A stretch of DNA of 64,000 nt from DMER64 sp964554535 (GTDB lineage: Bacteria > Bacteroidota > Bacteroidia > Bacteroidales > UBA932), in NCBI GenBank assembly GCA_964554535.1, contig CAZKPB010000010.1, positions 19,636 to 83,635 on the forward strand, in the 5' to 3' direction. Positions 18,151 to 26,704 of the stretch are shown here, piece after piece (position 1 is the stretch's first letter; every line of letters begins with the position of its first letter). The position numbers were made by a program, and so were the translations under genes. The notes beneath the pieces are model-generated. The model worked only from the letters and a program-made list of their open reading frames with translations. It had not been told where the DNA came from and did not search any database.

Positions 18151-18158
18151 TACTTTTG
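18151..18158 (+). promoter_or_regulatory. -7 promoter element for cmk
   Basis: TACTTTTG fits TAnnTTTG, 13 bases before the cmk start. No clear -33 TTTG is seen at the expected distance. It lies in the 74-base gap between the divergent regulator and cmk. Confidence 0.6.
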
Positions 18159-18171
18159 AAGTCTGCAATTT

Positions 18172-18873
18172 ATGAAAAAAATTATTATAGCCATTGACGG
18201 ACTTTCCTCGACCGGCAAAAGTACCTTTGCCAAAGCCATAGCTGCTGCACTGGGTTACAAGTACCTGGATTCCGGTGCCTGCTACCGTGCCGTGACCCTG
18301 TATGCCTTGCAGAACGGTTTGATTGACAGCAATTCGGACATTGACTGTCCCGCGCTTAAAGCCGCCCTGCCCCTATTGCAAATAGACTTCAGAGTCAATC
18401 CCCATACACTCCGTAACGAGGCATTCCTCAATGGCCGGAATGTGGAACAGCTCATACGCACCCTCAACGTTTCTAACAACGTAAGCGCCGTCTCGTCCCT
18501 AGATTTTGTACGCGCCTGGGTGGATCGGTTGCTGCACCGCTGGGGAGAGGGAAAAGGCATTGTGATGGATGGAAGGGACATTGGCACGGCGGTATTTCCT
18601 CAGGCCGAGCTTAAAATCTTCATGACCGCCCCCGCCGCCATCAGGGCGCAGAGACGCTTCAAGGAAATGACGACCAACGGAGAAAAGACCACCTTTGAAG
18701 AAGTGCTTTCTAACGTGGAAAGCCGGGACTATCAGGATTCGCACCGCAAAACCCACCCCCTGGTACAGGCTCCCGACGCCATTGTACTGGACAACGGACA
18801 AATGAGCGTGGAGCAACAAATGGACTGGTTTATGAAACTCTTTGAAGAAAAATGGGGTACCGCGTCACAATAG
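18172..18873 (+). CDS. cmk: Cytidylate kinase
   Basis: A 233-residue kinase that phosphorylates CMP and dCMP. The P-loop is IDGLSSTGKSTFAKAIA (about 8-24), followed by YLDSGACYRAVTLYAL. MDGRDIGTAVFPQAELKIFMTA is the Cmk signature, and the lid carries RDYQDSHRKTHPL. Length is normal. The ispH gene starts inside its last 22 bases. Confidence 0.95.
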   Translation: MKKIIIAIDGLSSTGKSTFAKAIAAALGYKYLDSGACYRAVTLYALQNGLIDSNSDIDCPALKAALPLLQIDFRVNPHTLRNEAFLNGRNVEQLIRTLNVSNNVSAVSSLDFVRAWVDRLLHRWGEGKGIVMDGRDIGTAVFPQAELKIFMTAPAAIRAQRRFKEMTTNGEKTTFEEVLSNVESRDYQDSHRKTHPLVQAPDAIVLDNGQMSVEQQMDWFMKLFEEKWGTASQ

Positions 18874-19733
18874 ACTCTCATTCGGGTTTCTGTCCCGGAG
18901 TCATTCACGCCATTGAGCAGGCCGAACTCCTGCTCGGGGACTCCCGGCCTCTCTATTCGTTGGGAGCTATTGTCCACAACAATGAGGAGTTGCAGCGCCT
19001 GGAGCGTAGCGGACTGAAGGTGATTACCGCTACTGAGCTGACACAACTGCCCCCCCATTCCCGGGTACTTATCCGGGCGCACGGAGAGCCGCCGCAGACC
19101 TACCTTACCGCGCGGGAACAACAACTGGAAATCATTGAATGCACCTGCCCGGTAGTTCTGAAACTGCAACAGCACATCAAAAAAGAATACGAGCGGCTGC
19201 AACCGTTGCACGGGACCTTGCTGATCTTCGGGAAACGAGGTCATGCCGAGGTAAATGCACTGGTAGGCCAGACCGGAGGAGGAGCCGTTGTCATTGAAAC
19301 GGCCGCAGAAGTGTCCGCCTGCAACCTGTCAAACGGGCCTGTCTCCCTCTTTTCCCAAACCACCAAGGACCCCGAAGCCTATGAAGCGCTCCGCCGGAGT
19401 GTCGGTGAGGCTGTCGTCAGCCAGGGAGGAGACATCAGCCGTTTCACCTGTTTCCATACCATCTGCCGGCAGGTATCGGGCCGGACCGCCGTACTCAGGG
19501 AATTTGCCCTGGCACACGGGGTGATTCTGTTTGTCAGCGGCAGGGAAAGTTCCAACGGACGGGTCCTCTTTGAAATATGCCGCAGCGTCAATCCGCGCAG
19601 TTATTCCATTGAAAAAGAATCCGACATTTCTCCGCTGTGGTTCAACCCGCAAGACAGCGTAGGCATATGCGGGGCCACTTCCACCCCCAAATGGCTCATG
19701 AGACGGGTGGCTCAAAGAGTGGCACAGCTATGA
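18852..19733 (+). CDS. ispH: 4-hydroxy-3-methylbut-2-enyl diphosphate reductase
   Basis: A 293-residue Fe-S enzyme for the last step of the MEP isoprenoid pathway. The three cluster cysteines are visible: C14 in SGFCPGV, one in ECTCPVV and one in HTICRQVSGR. The substrate-binding GHAEVNALVGQTGG and a C-terminal GICGATSTPKWLM are also present. GFCPGV is an unusual variant of GFCFGV/GFCAGV. Its start lies within cmk and its stop (TGA 19731-19733) overlaps the ATG of the PriA-like gene. Together with dxs at 61787 it shows use of the MEP pathway. Confidence 0.94.
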   Translation: MGYRVTIDSHSGFCPGVIHAIEQAELLLGDSRPLYSLGAIVHNNEELQRLERSGLKVITATELTQLPPHSRVLIRAHGEPPQTYLTAREQQLEIIECTCPVVLKLQQHIKKEYERLQPLHGTLLIFGKRGHAEVNALVGQTGGGAVVIETAAEVSACNLSNGPVSLFSQTTKDPEAYEALRRSVGEAVVSQGGDISRFTCFHTICRQVSGRTAVLREFALAHGVILFVSGRESSNGRVLFEICRSVNPRSYSIEKESDISPLWFNPQDSVGICGATSTPKWLMRRVAQRVAQL

Positions 19734-21232
19734 TGGTACAAGTACTTTTTCCTCTGGGGCTTTCCGGAAGCCTGTCGTATTCCGTTCCGGAAGCAATGGG
19801 TCCGCTCATAAAGCCCGGTGTGCAGGTAACCGCCCCCATTGCCCGACGCAACGAGGTCGGCGTGGTAACCGACATCACCGCCGCCACCGACCCGTCAGAA
19901 GAAAAAACGCTCAAAGAGATTGTCAGAGTAGAAGAATCCCTGCCCGTAATCACTCCGCAAGCATTGGCCCTCTGGCAACAGATAGGCGCGTACTACCTCA
20001 CTCCCATAGGCGTGGTGGCCAAAATGGCCCTTCCTTCCTGGCGGTTCAAACGCCGCAGTGCGGGTACCGTTTTGGAGGCGCCCGCTCCGCTTGTTCCGGG
20101 GAAACCAATTGTTTTTCAGGCGCATAATCCCATTGATTTTTACCACCGTCAACTGCTCGAACAAATAGTGGCCGGGCGGCAGTGCCTGCTGCTGTGTGCC
20201 TCGGCCGGTGCCTGCGACCTGCTCTATGACAGGCTGTCGGCACGGTTGCAGATTCCCGTCTACTGTTATCACTCGCAAAGAAGCCTGAAAGAATTGAACG
20301 CCGCCCGCAAAGACCTGTACGCCGGTGTCCCTTGTGCAGTCATAGGGATGCAGCGCGCCTTGTTTTTGCCCTTCACACGTGCGGGACTGGTGATGGTGGA
20401 CAAAGAGCAGGAGCCGGCGCACAAAATCACCGATTCGGCCCCACGGATGCACACCACCGAGGCCGCCCTTTTCTTTGCTCAAATATACGGGGCTCAGGTA
20501 ATCCTCAACTGTGAAACACTCTCTTTGGAAACGCTTTACAACATAGAGCAGCAAAAATTCGTCCGGGAAGGGGGTCCTTCCCCCGCACGCCGCATCACCG
20601 TAGAGAACCCCTACAAGACGGCCGAGTATATCAAACAACTGCAACAACAGGGAAAAACGGTCTGGGAATACGACCCGGCCACCTGCCGGCCGGCCCAACT
20701 GTACGGTTTGGAAAGCGGTACGGCAGATGCTGTTGTCATACACCGCTCGGAAGAGCTACTCTCCAAAAAAGGGTTCCGCGCCACCGAACTGGCCTGGCGA
20801 CTGATAGATTACGCCTCTTACCTTTGCCCTCTGGTTATAGTGGAAACGACCGACCGCAACGACAATTTTTTCCGGGCGGCGGAGCAATTGTTTCCCTTAT
20901 CCTTTGCCAATCAATTGTTGCAGGAAAGGCAACAATATCATTACCCGCCCTACACACGCCTTATTGCACTGACCCTGCGTCACCGGAGCCAAAGTGCCGC
21001 ACGTGATGCCGCCGCACAATGGCAGGAACTGCTGGAAAACCAGCATTTTCCGTTTGAAATATTCGGGCCCTACCCGGTCAACGAAGCCGGTTCACTGCTG
21101 TTTTCAGAACAATTTCTGTTGAGCCTTCCAAGGAATATCAATTCCAGGACCGTCAAGGAAAGACTGGAGTTGCTGATGCACCGGATGCCGGGAGGGCCGG
21201 GTCAGATCCAGGTAGATGTAGACCCGCTGTAA
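19730..21232 (+). CDS. PriA-like protein, truncated and lacking helicase motifs
   Basis: A 500-residue relative of primosomal protein N' (PriA, usually 730-820). The N terminus (VQVLFPLGLSGSLSYSVPE, then APIARRNEVGVV) matches the PriA 3'-DNA-binding domain. The C terminus (QERQQYHYPPYTRLIALTL through FEIFGPYPV to QIQVDVDPL) matches the PriA C-terminal domain. Between them the ATPase is eroded. The Walker A region (about 127-140) has no GxGKT. DEEH has become DKEQ (224-227), and GSATPS has become NCETLS (260-265). The eight-cysteine zinc region and helicase motifs IV-VI are essentially missing. It should not be an active helicase. It could be a structural replisome-loading factor. The start ATGATG overlaps the ispH stop. 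Confidence 0.85.
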   Translation: MMVQVLFPLGLSGSLSYSVPEAMGPLIKPGVQVTAPIARRNEVGVVTDITAATDPSEEKTLKEIVRVEESLPVITPQALALWQQIGAYYLTPIGVVAKMALPSWRFKRRSAGTVLEAPAPLVPGKPIVFQAHNPIDFYHRQLLEQIVAGRQCLLLCASAGACDLLYDRLSARLQIPVYCYHSQRSLKELNAARKDLYAGVPCAVIGMQRALFLPFTRAGLVMVDKEQEPAHKITDSAPRMHTTEAALFFAQIYGAQVILNCETLSLETLYNIEQQKFVREGGPSPARRITVENPYKTAEYIKQLQQQGKTVWEYDPATCRPAQLYGLESGTADAVVIHRSEELLSKKGFRATELAWRLIDYASYLCPLVIVETTDRNDNFFRAAEQLFPLSFANQLLQERQQYHYPPYTRLIALTLRHRSQSAARDAAAQWQELLENQHFPFEIFGPYPVNEAGSLLFSEQFLLSLPRNINSRTVKERLELLMHRMPGGPGQIQVDVDPL

Positions 21233-21238
21233 AGGCTT

Positions 21239-23059
21239 TTACAGCGCTTTCACTTTAATTTTCTGACCCACCATCAGTTTGGGCGTCCTGCCAAAGCCGT
21301 TCAGTTGGCGGATATTGTCCATGGAAATGCCCAATTGCTGGGAAATATCCCACAATGTGTCGCCCTTCTTGACCGTGTAGTATTCAAACGAGCCGGAAGT
21401 GGTGGTGGCGGGCGTCGTCTGAGCGGCCGTGACCGAGGTGACCTTTGTATAGATCTTCAGCGTCTTGCCGGCATAAATGGTACTGCCCCTAAGATTGTTC
21501 CACGACCGGATGTTGGCGGCGGTGACGTGGTATTTCTCGGCAATTCCGCCCAAGGTTTCTCCGGATCGTACGGTGTGTTTGACCAGGGTACCGGACGGGG
21601 TGGACGTGGAAGCCGAGGCAGCCGATGACTTGGTGGCCGGAGCGGCGGCGGTCTTTTTGGGAGCCGCATTGCGGTCGGTGTAAATGATCAAACGCTGGTT
21701 TATGTTGATTCGGTCGGAACGCAGGTTGTTCCAATACTTGATGTCGGCAATACGTACCCCGTAGCGATACGCGATGCTGCTAAGCGTTTCCCCGTTGCGC
21801 ACGCGATGAGTGATTTGCGAATCGGTGGCCTTGGCAGCGGTGTTCATTAACAGCGGGCTGAAGTAGACGCTGTCTTTGTAGGCGTAGATTTCTTTTTCGT
21901 GCGCGGCAAAGTCTCCGCTGTATTCAAACGGAATGCGCAAAATATAGGGACGTTCCACGCCCGGTACAATGTCTTTGATATACTGTGGATTTAGGTCACG
22001 TAATTCATCCAGAGAAATATCCAGAAAAGCGGTGATTTGTTCAAAATGCAACATCTTGCGCACCTCAAACGTATCCACGTGCGCCGGCATTTCCACCACC
22101 TGCGGCTTGATCTGATGTTCCGGGTAATAATGCATTACATACAGGGCCGCCACAAAAGCCGGCACGTAACCGCGAGTTTCCCGGGGAAGGTAAGGGTAAA
22201 TATCCCAGAAATTCTGCGAGCCTCCGGCGCGGCGGATGGCCTTGTTGACGTTGCCCACGCCGCAGTTGTACGACGCAATGGCCAGCGCCCAGTCACCAAA
22301 CACGGCATAAGAGTCGCGCAGATACTGTGCGGCCGCCTGACACGAGCGTACCGGGTCAAAGCGTTCGTCCACGTACGAATTGATAACCAGTTTGTACGAC
22401 AACGCCGTGCGGTACATGAACTGCCACATTCCCTTGGCCTTGGCCCTGGATACGGCCCTGGGGTTGAGAGCCGACTCAATCACGGCCATTGCCTTCAATT
22501 CCAGGGGCATATCGTATTGGTCAAACATTTCTTCAAAGATGGGCATATAGTATTGCGCCAGGCCCAAAATAGTAGGGATGCGATCCGCCATCTTCTGGGT
22601 ATACACTATCAAGTAATTCTTGACAATTGAATTATACGGCAACTGAATAAACGAGTTCATTTGTTTCAGTCGCTGGATATATACAGAATCCGGAATATCG
22701 GACGCCAACTGCACGCTATCCAGGTCGTCCATGGATACCGGATCTTCTTCAAACATTTTGTGCAGGGCATTCTGGTGATAATAGATACTCAAGCGTTGTT
22801 CCGTGGAAAGAGAATCATAATAAAAATCCTCGTTATCCAAGTCCTCTTCAAACGCCCCTTCAATAATGCCCTCATCTATAAGCGTATCGGCCGTTTCCTG
22901 ATAATAAGCCAGTTCTTTGGCCAGCGAGTCGGCATAACGACTGAGCGAATCAACCTTTAGGGTCAATACTTTTTTGGAAGGTTTTCTGAAAATCTGGGCA
23001 GCGGCGGGTTGAATACCAAGGGCAAAAGCACAAAGAAGCAGGAGTACTATTTTTTTCAT
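21239..23059 (-). CDS. mltD: Membrane-bound lytic murein transglycosylase D-like, three LysM domains
   Basis: A 606-residue envelope protein with a signal peptide (MKKIVLLLLCAFALGIQPAAA). An SLT lysozyme-like domain (about 150-320) contains the catalytic E195 in MAVIESALNPRAVSRAKAKG, then GMWQFM and IASYNCGVGNVNKAI. Three LysM repeats follow at roughly 415-460, 495-540 and 560-605 (RVRNGETLSSIAYRYGV, TVRSGETLGGIAEKYHV, TVKKGDTLWDISQQLGI), joined by Ala/Thr/Ser-rich linkers. It should cleave peptidoglycan glycan strands to anhydromuropeptides. It is the last gene of the parA-parB-DUF5683 operon. Confidence 0.92.
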   Translation of the reverse strand: MKKIVLLLLCAFALGIQPAAAQIFRKPSKKVLTLKVDSLSRYADSLAKELAYYQETADTLIDEGIIEGAFEEDLDNEDFYYDSLSTEQRLSIYYHQNALHKMFEEDPVSMDDLDSVQLASDIPDSVYIQRLKQMNSFIQLPYNSIVKNYLIVYTQKMADRIPTILGLAQYYMPIFEEMFDQYDMPLELKAMAVIESALNPRAVSRAKAKGMWQFMYRTALSYKLVINSYVDERFDPVRSCQAAAQYLRDSYAVFGDWALAIASYNCGVGNVNKAIRRAGGSQNFWDIYPYLPRETRGYVPAFVAALYVMHYYPEHQIKPQVVEMPAHVDTFEVRKMLHFEQITAFLDISLDELRDLNPQYIKDIVPGVERPYILRIPFEYSGDFAAHEKEIYAYKDSVYFSPLLMNTAAKATDSQITHRVRNGETLSSIAYRYGVRIADIKYWNNLRSDRININQRLIIYTDRNAAPKKTAAAPATKSSAASASTSTPSGTLVKHTVRSGETLGGIAEKYHVTAANIRSWNNLRGSTIYAGKTLKIYTKVTSVTAAQTTPATTTSGSFEYYTVKKGDTLWDISQQLGISMDNIRQLNGFGRTPKLMVGQKIKVKAL

Positions 23060-23069
23060 TTAATCGGAT

Positions 23070-23960
23070 TTAAAAAGTAATGCGCATCTGCAGACCCACG
23101 CCGGACAGCGGCGCGGCAGATGCATAGTGTGTGGTAATGGGGGTGATCAGGTTGGGTTCCACGCGGAAGGTCAGGTCATCACTCATGTCAAAATCCTGAA
23201 AATGAGCAAACACATTGGCGTCAATCACGTTCAACAGGTAGACTATAGCGGTGGCAATAAGGGAATAGTCGCGGTAGCGGCGGTACGTGTCCCTATACCA
23301 CTTGATATTCTCGGCCGTCATCCAGCCGTCGTACCGGGAGGGAACGGACGTGGCGTGGTTGTACATCACCTTGTAACGTAAGAACTGCACGCGGTTGGTG
23401 TAATAAAAATAACCGCAGGTGGCCAGCCCGCCGTAAATGATGGGCAATTTCCAATAGTCCCCGTTGGCTATCTGTCCCAGTCCGGGCAATAGGGCAGAGT
23501 AAAGTGTGGTGCGGGCGGGTAATACGGGCTGGTTCCATTTGTAATTTTTGACCCCGTCAATCAAACTGCCCCAATAAAACAAACCGGCCCCGACATAACA
23601 AAGGTTCCTGTACAAAAGATCCTTATCGCTTTCCGATTCCCTGTAGGCCGCCTGAAAACGCGTCCCCATGTAGATGCCGGTGCCCATACCGGCCACCACC
23701 ACCGGAATTTTCCAATACTGTTTGTTGTAAGCCTGCGTGTAACCGGGAAGGACTATCCCCCCGGAAAACATACGGGCTATCTTCAAGGTATCTCGACCGG
23801 AAAGTGCCGTAAAATAAGTGCGTACCTTAAAAGGCTCCTTGGCCTTGACAGTGGTGTCCTGCGTGGAACTGCCCTGGTTGCCCATATCTACGGCAAACTG
23901 GGCCCGTGCCACGGGAGCAAAAGCTGTCAATAGGAAAAGAATAATAAGGAGTTTACGCAC
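23070..23960 (-). CDS. DUF5683 membrane protein
   Basis: A 296-residue protein with a signal peptide (MRKLLIILFLLTAFAPVARA) and several hydrophobic, glycine-rich segments. LYSALLPGLGQIANGDYWKLPIIYGGLATCGYF is the core usually seen in the DUF5683 family of Bacteroidetes. Late segments include a DANVFAHFQDFDMSDDL motif. It lies 11 bases after parB and 10 before mltD. The same order occurs in Bacteroides, which suggests an envelope role linked to growth or division. No biochemical function is known to me. Confidence 0.8.
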   Translation of the reverse strand: MRKLLIILFLLTAFAPVARAQFAVDMGNQGSSTQDTTVKAKEPFKVRTYFTALSGRDTLKIARMFSGGIVLPGYTQAYNKQYWKIPVVVAGMGTGIYMGTRFQAAYRESESDKDLLYRNLCYVGAGLFYWGSLIDGVKNYKWNQPVLPARTTLYSALLPGLGQIANGDYWKLPIIYGGLATCGYFYYTNRVQFLRYKVMYNHATSVPSRYDGWMTAENIKWYRDTYRRYRDYSLIATAIVYLLNVIDANVFAHFQDFDMSDDLTFRVEPNLITPITTHYASAAPLSGVGLQMRITF

Positions 23961-23971
23961 GGTAGAGTCGG

Positions 23972-24871
23972 TTATAGAGTATGATTCTCCAACGCCTGCA
24001 AGAAGGCTTCCATTTCCGCATCTCCGGCACAGTGAATGGTCAGCGTTCCCTGCCCCTGCGGGTCACGTTTCACACTGATATTCTGGTTGAAAAACGACCC
24101 CAGCCGCTCCAGCACACGGTAATACACATCGGGAAGTTCGGCCTGTGCCAGTGCGTCTTCTTTCTTTTTTTTGTCTTCCTTATTTTTGGGCTGCACCTTG
24201 CTTTCCACCTGACGTACCGACCATCCCTTGTCAATAATCTGACGGGCAAGAGACAATTGTTGTTTGGCAGTAGGCAAAGACAACAGCGCCCGGGCATGTC
24301 CCATAGACAAATCCCCGGCACGCAGCAGCCACTGGATTTCCTCTGGCAATTGCAGCAGACGCATATAATTGGCTACCGTAGCACGCTTTTTTCCCACCCG
24401 GTCCGCCAGTTGTTCCTGCGTAAGATGGCATTCATCCACCAAACGCTGAAAACTGAAAGCTATCTCCATGGCATCCAGGTCTTCACGCTGTATGTTTTCC
24501 ACCAACGCAAGAGCCAGCACCTGGTCATCCTCCACCTGACGCACATAGGCCGGAATTTCCGTAAGACCGGCCATACGGGCGGCACGCAAACGTCTTTCCC
24601 CGCTGATTACCTGATAACGGTTCACCGCCAGCTTGCGCAGGGTTATAGGCTGAATAAGACCCAGAGACTTTATGGAATCCGCCAACTGGTTCAGAGCCTC
24701 TTCATTGAATTCTTTTCTGGGTTGGTCCGGATTGGTTTCAATATAGTCCAACTGTATCAGAGATGTGCCTTCTATCTGAGGTAGCACCGCCGTGGTACGC
24801 GGCTTCCATTCGTTGGGGGTGTCGGAAATCAAGGCGTCCAGACCTCTGCCCAAAGCCGGTTTTTTATTCAT
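23972..24871 (-). CDS. parB: Chromosome partitioning protein ParB (Spo0J)
   Basis: A 299-residue CTPase clamp that binds parS and loads SMC. It has the N-terminal conserved arginine motif GERRLRAARMAG (CTP box), the helix-turn-helix LTQEQLADRVGKKRATVANYMRLLQLP and a C-terminal dimerisation region after a lysine-rich linker. The N-terminal KPALGRGLDALI is the usual ParA-contacting tail. It overlaps parA by eight bases. I found no convincing parS palindrome nearby. Confidence 0.95.
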   Translation of the reverse strand: MNKKPALGRGLDALISDTPNEWKPRTTAVLPQIEGTSLIQLDYIETNPDQPRKEFNEEALNQLADSIKSLGLIQPITLRKLAVNRYQVISGERRLRAARMAGLTEIPAYVRQVEDDQVLALALVENIQREDLDAMEIAFSFQRLVDECHLTQEQLADRVGKKRATVANYMRLLQLPEEIQWLLRAGDLSMGHARALLSLPTAKQQLSLARQIIDKGWSVRQVESKVQPKNKEDKKKKEDALAQAELPDVYYRVLERLGSFFNQNISVKRDPQGQGTLTIHCAGDAEMEAFLQALENHTL

Positions 24872-25637
24872 GGGTTTGCTTCTTTAAAAATTCGCGGGCC
24901 AGATTCAGGTAATTATTGCTTCCAATGGAAGCCGCGTCATACAGAATGACCGGCTTGCCGTGGGAAGGAGATTCGCTCAGGCGGACATTACGCTGAATGA
25001 CCGTCTGGAATACCATGTCCTGAAAATGATGGCGCACTTCTTCCACTATCTGGTTGTGCGACCGCAAGCGCACGTCATACATCGTCAGCAGGAATCCTTC
25101 AATAGCCAGGGCGGGATTCAGTCTGTTCTGCACAATTTTGATGGTATTGAGCAATTTTCCCAACCCTTCCAGCGAAAAAAACTCGCACTGCACGGGTATA
25201 ATCACCGAGTCGGCCGCCGTAAGCGCATTTACCGTAATCAGTCCCAGGGAAGGAGAACAGTCAATGAAAATATAATCAAACATGTTACGCAGGGTGTCCA
25301 AACTTTGCTTAAGCACCCTTTCCCGATGTTCCACCTGCAGCAGTTCAATCTCTGCCCCCACCAGGTCTATGTGGGAAGGTATCAGTTTAAGACCCTGGAT
25401 TTCTGTCTGCAATACGGTCTTTTCAATAGGTACACGGCCAATAAGACAATCATACAGGGTATCTCCGCTGGTGGCATTGGGGTCAAAGCACAGACCGGAA
25501 GTAGTGTTGGCCTGGGGGTCGGCATCCACCAATAGCACGTTTTTTTCCATTACGGCCAGCGAGGCTGCCAAATTAATTGCCGTCGTGGTTTTGCCTACGC
25601 CACCCTTTTGATTGGCTATGGCTACTATTTTCCCCAT
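24864..25637 (-). CDS. parA: Chromosome partitioning ATPase ParA (Soj)
   Basis: A 257-residue Walker-type ATPase. The deviant Walker A is NQKGGVGKTTTAINLAASLA (about 9-28), followed by LLVDADPQANTT and the FIDCSPSLG Walker B motif. It lacks the N-terminal DNA-binding domain of plasmid ParAs, as expected for a chromosomal Soj protein. First gene of the minus-strand operon parA-parB-DUF5683-mltD. Confidence 0.95.
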   Translation of the reverse strand: MGKIVAIANQKGGVGKTTTAINLAASLAVMEKNVLLVDADPQANTTSGLCFDPNATSGDTLYDCLIGRVPIEKTVLQTEIQGLKLIPSHIDLVGAEIELLQVEHRERVLKQSLDTLRNMFDYIFIDCSPSLGLITVNALTAADSVIIPVQCEFFSLEGLGKLLNTIKIVQNRLNPALAIEGFLLTMYDVRLRSHNQIVEEVRHHFQDMVFQTVIQRNVRLSESPSHGKPVILYDAASIGSNNYLNLAREFLKKQTHE

Positions 25638-25669
25638 ATTGTAATGCAGTTTTTTGTTTTATGATTGGG

Positions 25670-25677
25670 CAAATATA
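25670..25677 (-). promoter_or_regulatory. -7 promoter element for the parA operon
   Basis: On the minus strand this reads TATATTTG, a match to TAnnTTTG, 32 bases before the parA start. It lies back to back with the element for the lipid kinase gene. Confidence 0.6.
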
Positions 25678-25700
25678 AGAGAATTTCCTCTATTTTTTTA

Positions 25701-25708
25701 TAAATTTG
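25701..25708 (+). promoter_or_regulatory. -7 promoter element for the lipid kinase gene
   Basis: TAAATTTG fits TAnnTTTG and ends 27 bases before the ATG at 25736. A run of A/T precedes it, without a clear TTTG at -33. Confidence 0.55.
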
Positions 25709-25735
25709 TCACCCATATTTTACCCCCCTCAATTC

Positions 25736-26704
25736 ATGGCTTCACGCAAACCGATGATTATTATCAACTCTATAGCCGGCAACGGTTGTGCATCTGATCT
25801 ATGGCCCCATATAGTAAGCACCCTGCACAAAGGCGGTTACGATTTTGATTTTGAATTTACATCCCACAAATACCACGCCGTAACCCTCACCATAGAAGCT
25901 ATCAAGGCCGGCGTACGGGAGTTTGTGGCCATTGGCGGGGACGGCACCCTGCACGAGGTGATAAACGGCATTTTCTTCCAGAAAGACGTACCCACGGAGG
26001 AAATCACCGTGGGAGTCATCCCCATAGGCAACGGAAACGATTCGTGCCGCTGTATAGACATCTCTTCCGAGTTGGACATGGCGCTGGAATTTCTTTTATT
26101 CCACCGCACCGAGCTGCTGGATGTGGGTAAGGTCTCCTTCATGGATATGGGGGTCAAACGGGAACGTTATTTTGCCAACGTGGCCGGCGGCGCCTTTGAG
26201 GCCGATATTGTGCGCCAATATGAAAAGCTCTCCGAGGCCGGCAAAAAGAAGACCGACAGCACCTACTTCAACCTGGCCCTGCGGACCTTCCTGTTTTGCA
26301 AACATAAAAAAATGTCCGTCAAGATTGACGGCAAACATTTTTACAGCGGCAACGTATTTCTGCTCAGCGTGGGTATTGGCAAATACATTGGTCACTGCAT
26401 GCAAATCCTGCCGTATGCCATTGTGGACGATGGTCTGCTGGACATCACCCTCATCCGCGGCATCAATAAATTCAGCATCATTCGCCATATGTTCGAATTC
26501 ATCAACGGTCAGGTCTACACCGTTTCCTCCGCCGCCATGCACGGCCGGGGCCGCGTCATAGACGTGGAACCCCTGGAAAAGAACGCCGGATACCTGGAAA
26601 CCGACGGGGAATTCATGGGCGTCCCCCCGTTCCACTTTGAAATTCTGCCCCAATCAGTCAATGTCATTGTGGGAAAACGTTTTGGTGCCACGCCCAAAAA
26701 TTAG
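25736..26704 (+). CDS. Diacylglycerol/sphingolipid kinase family protein (YegS/DgkB-like)
   Basis: A 322-residue lipid kinase of the DAGK catalytic family. It has the nucleotide-binding AIGGDGTLHEVINGI (about 65-79) and the PIGNGND loop, followed by a C-terminal beta-rich domain with GGGAF-like AGGAFEADI. It probably phosphorylates diacylglycerol or a sphingoid base; Bacteroidales make sphingolipids, so the latter is possible. ATG 25736 is used instead of an upstream TTG because the -7 element overlaps the latter. The last 51 bases overlap the end of the opposite-strand HhH-barrel gene. Confidence 0.87.
   Translation: MASRKPMIIINSIAGNGCASDLWPHIVSTLHKGGYDFDFEFTSHKYHAVTLTIEAIKAGVREFVAIGGDGTLHEVINGIFFQKDVPTEEITVGVIPIGNGNDSCRCIDISSELDMALEFLLFHRTELLDVGKVSFMDMGVKRERYFANVAGGAFEADIVRQYEKLSEAGKKKTDSTYFNLALRTFLFCKHKKMSVKIDGKHFYSGNVFLLSVGIGKYIGHCMQILPYAIVDDGLLDITLIRGINKFSIIRHMFEFINGQVYTVSSAAMHGRGRVIDVEPLEKNAGYLETDGEFMGVPPFHFEILPQSVNVIVGKRFGATPKN

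Noticed and set aside
23972..25637. parS site near parAB
   Set aside because: I looked for a perfect palindrome around CACGTG or GTTTCAC-type cores and found only partial matches scattered in coding regions.
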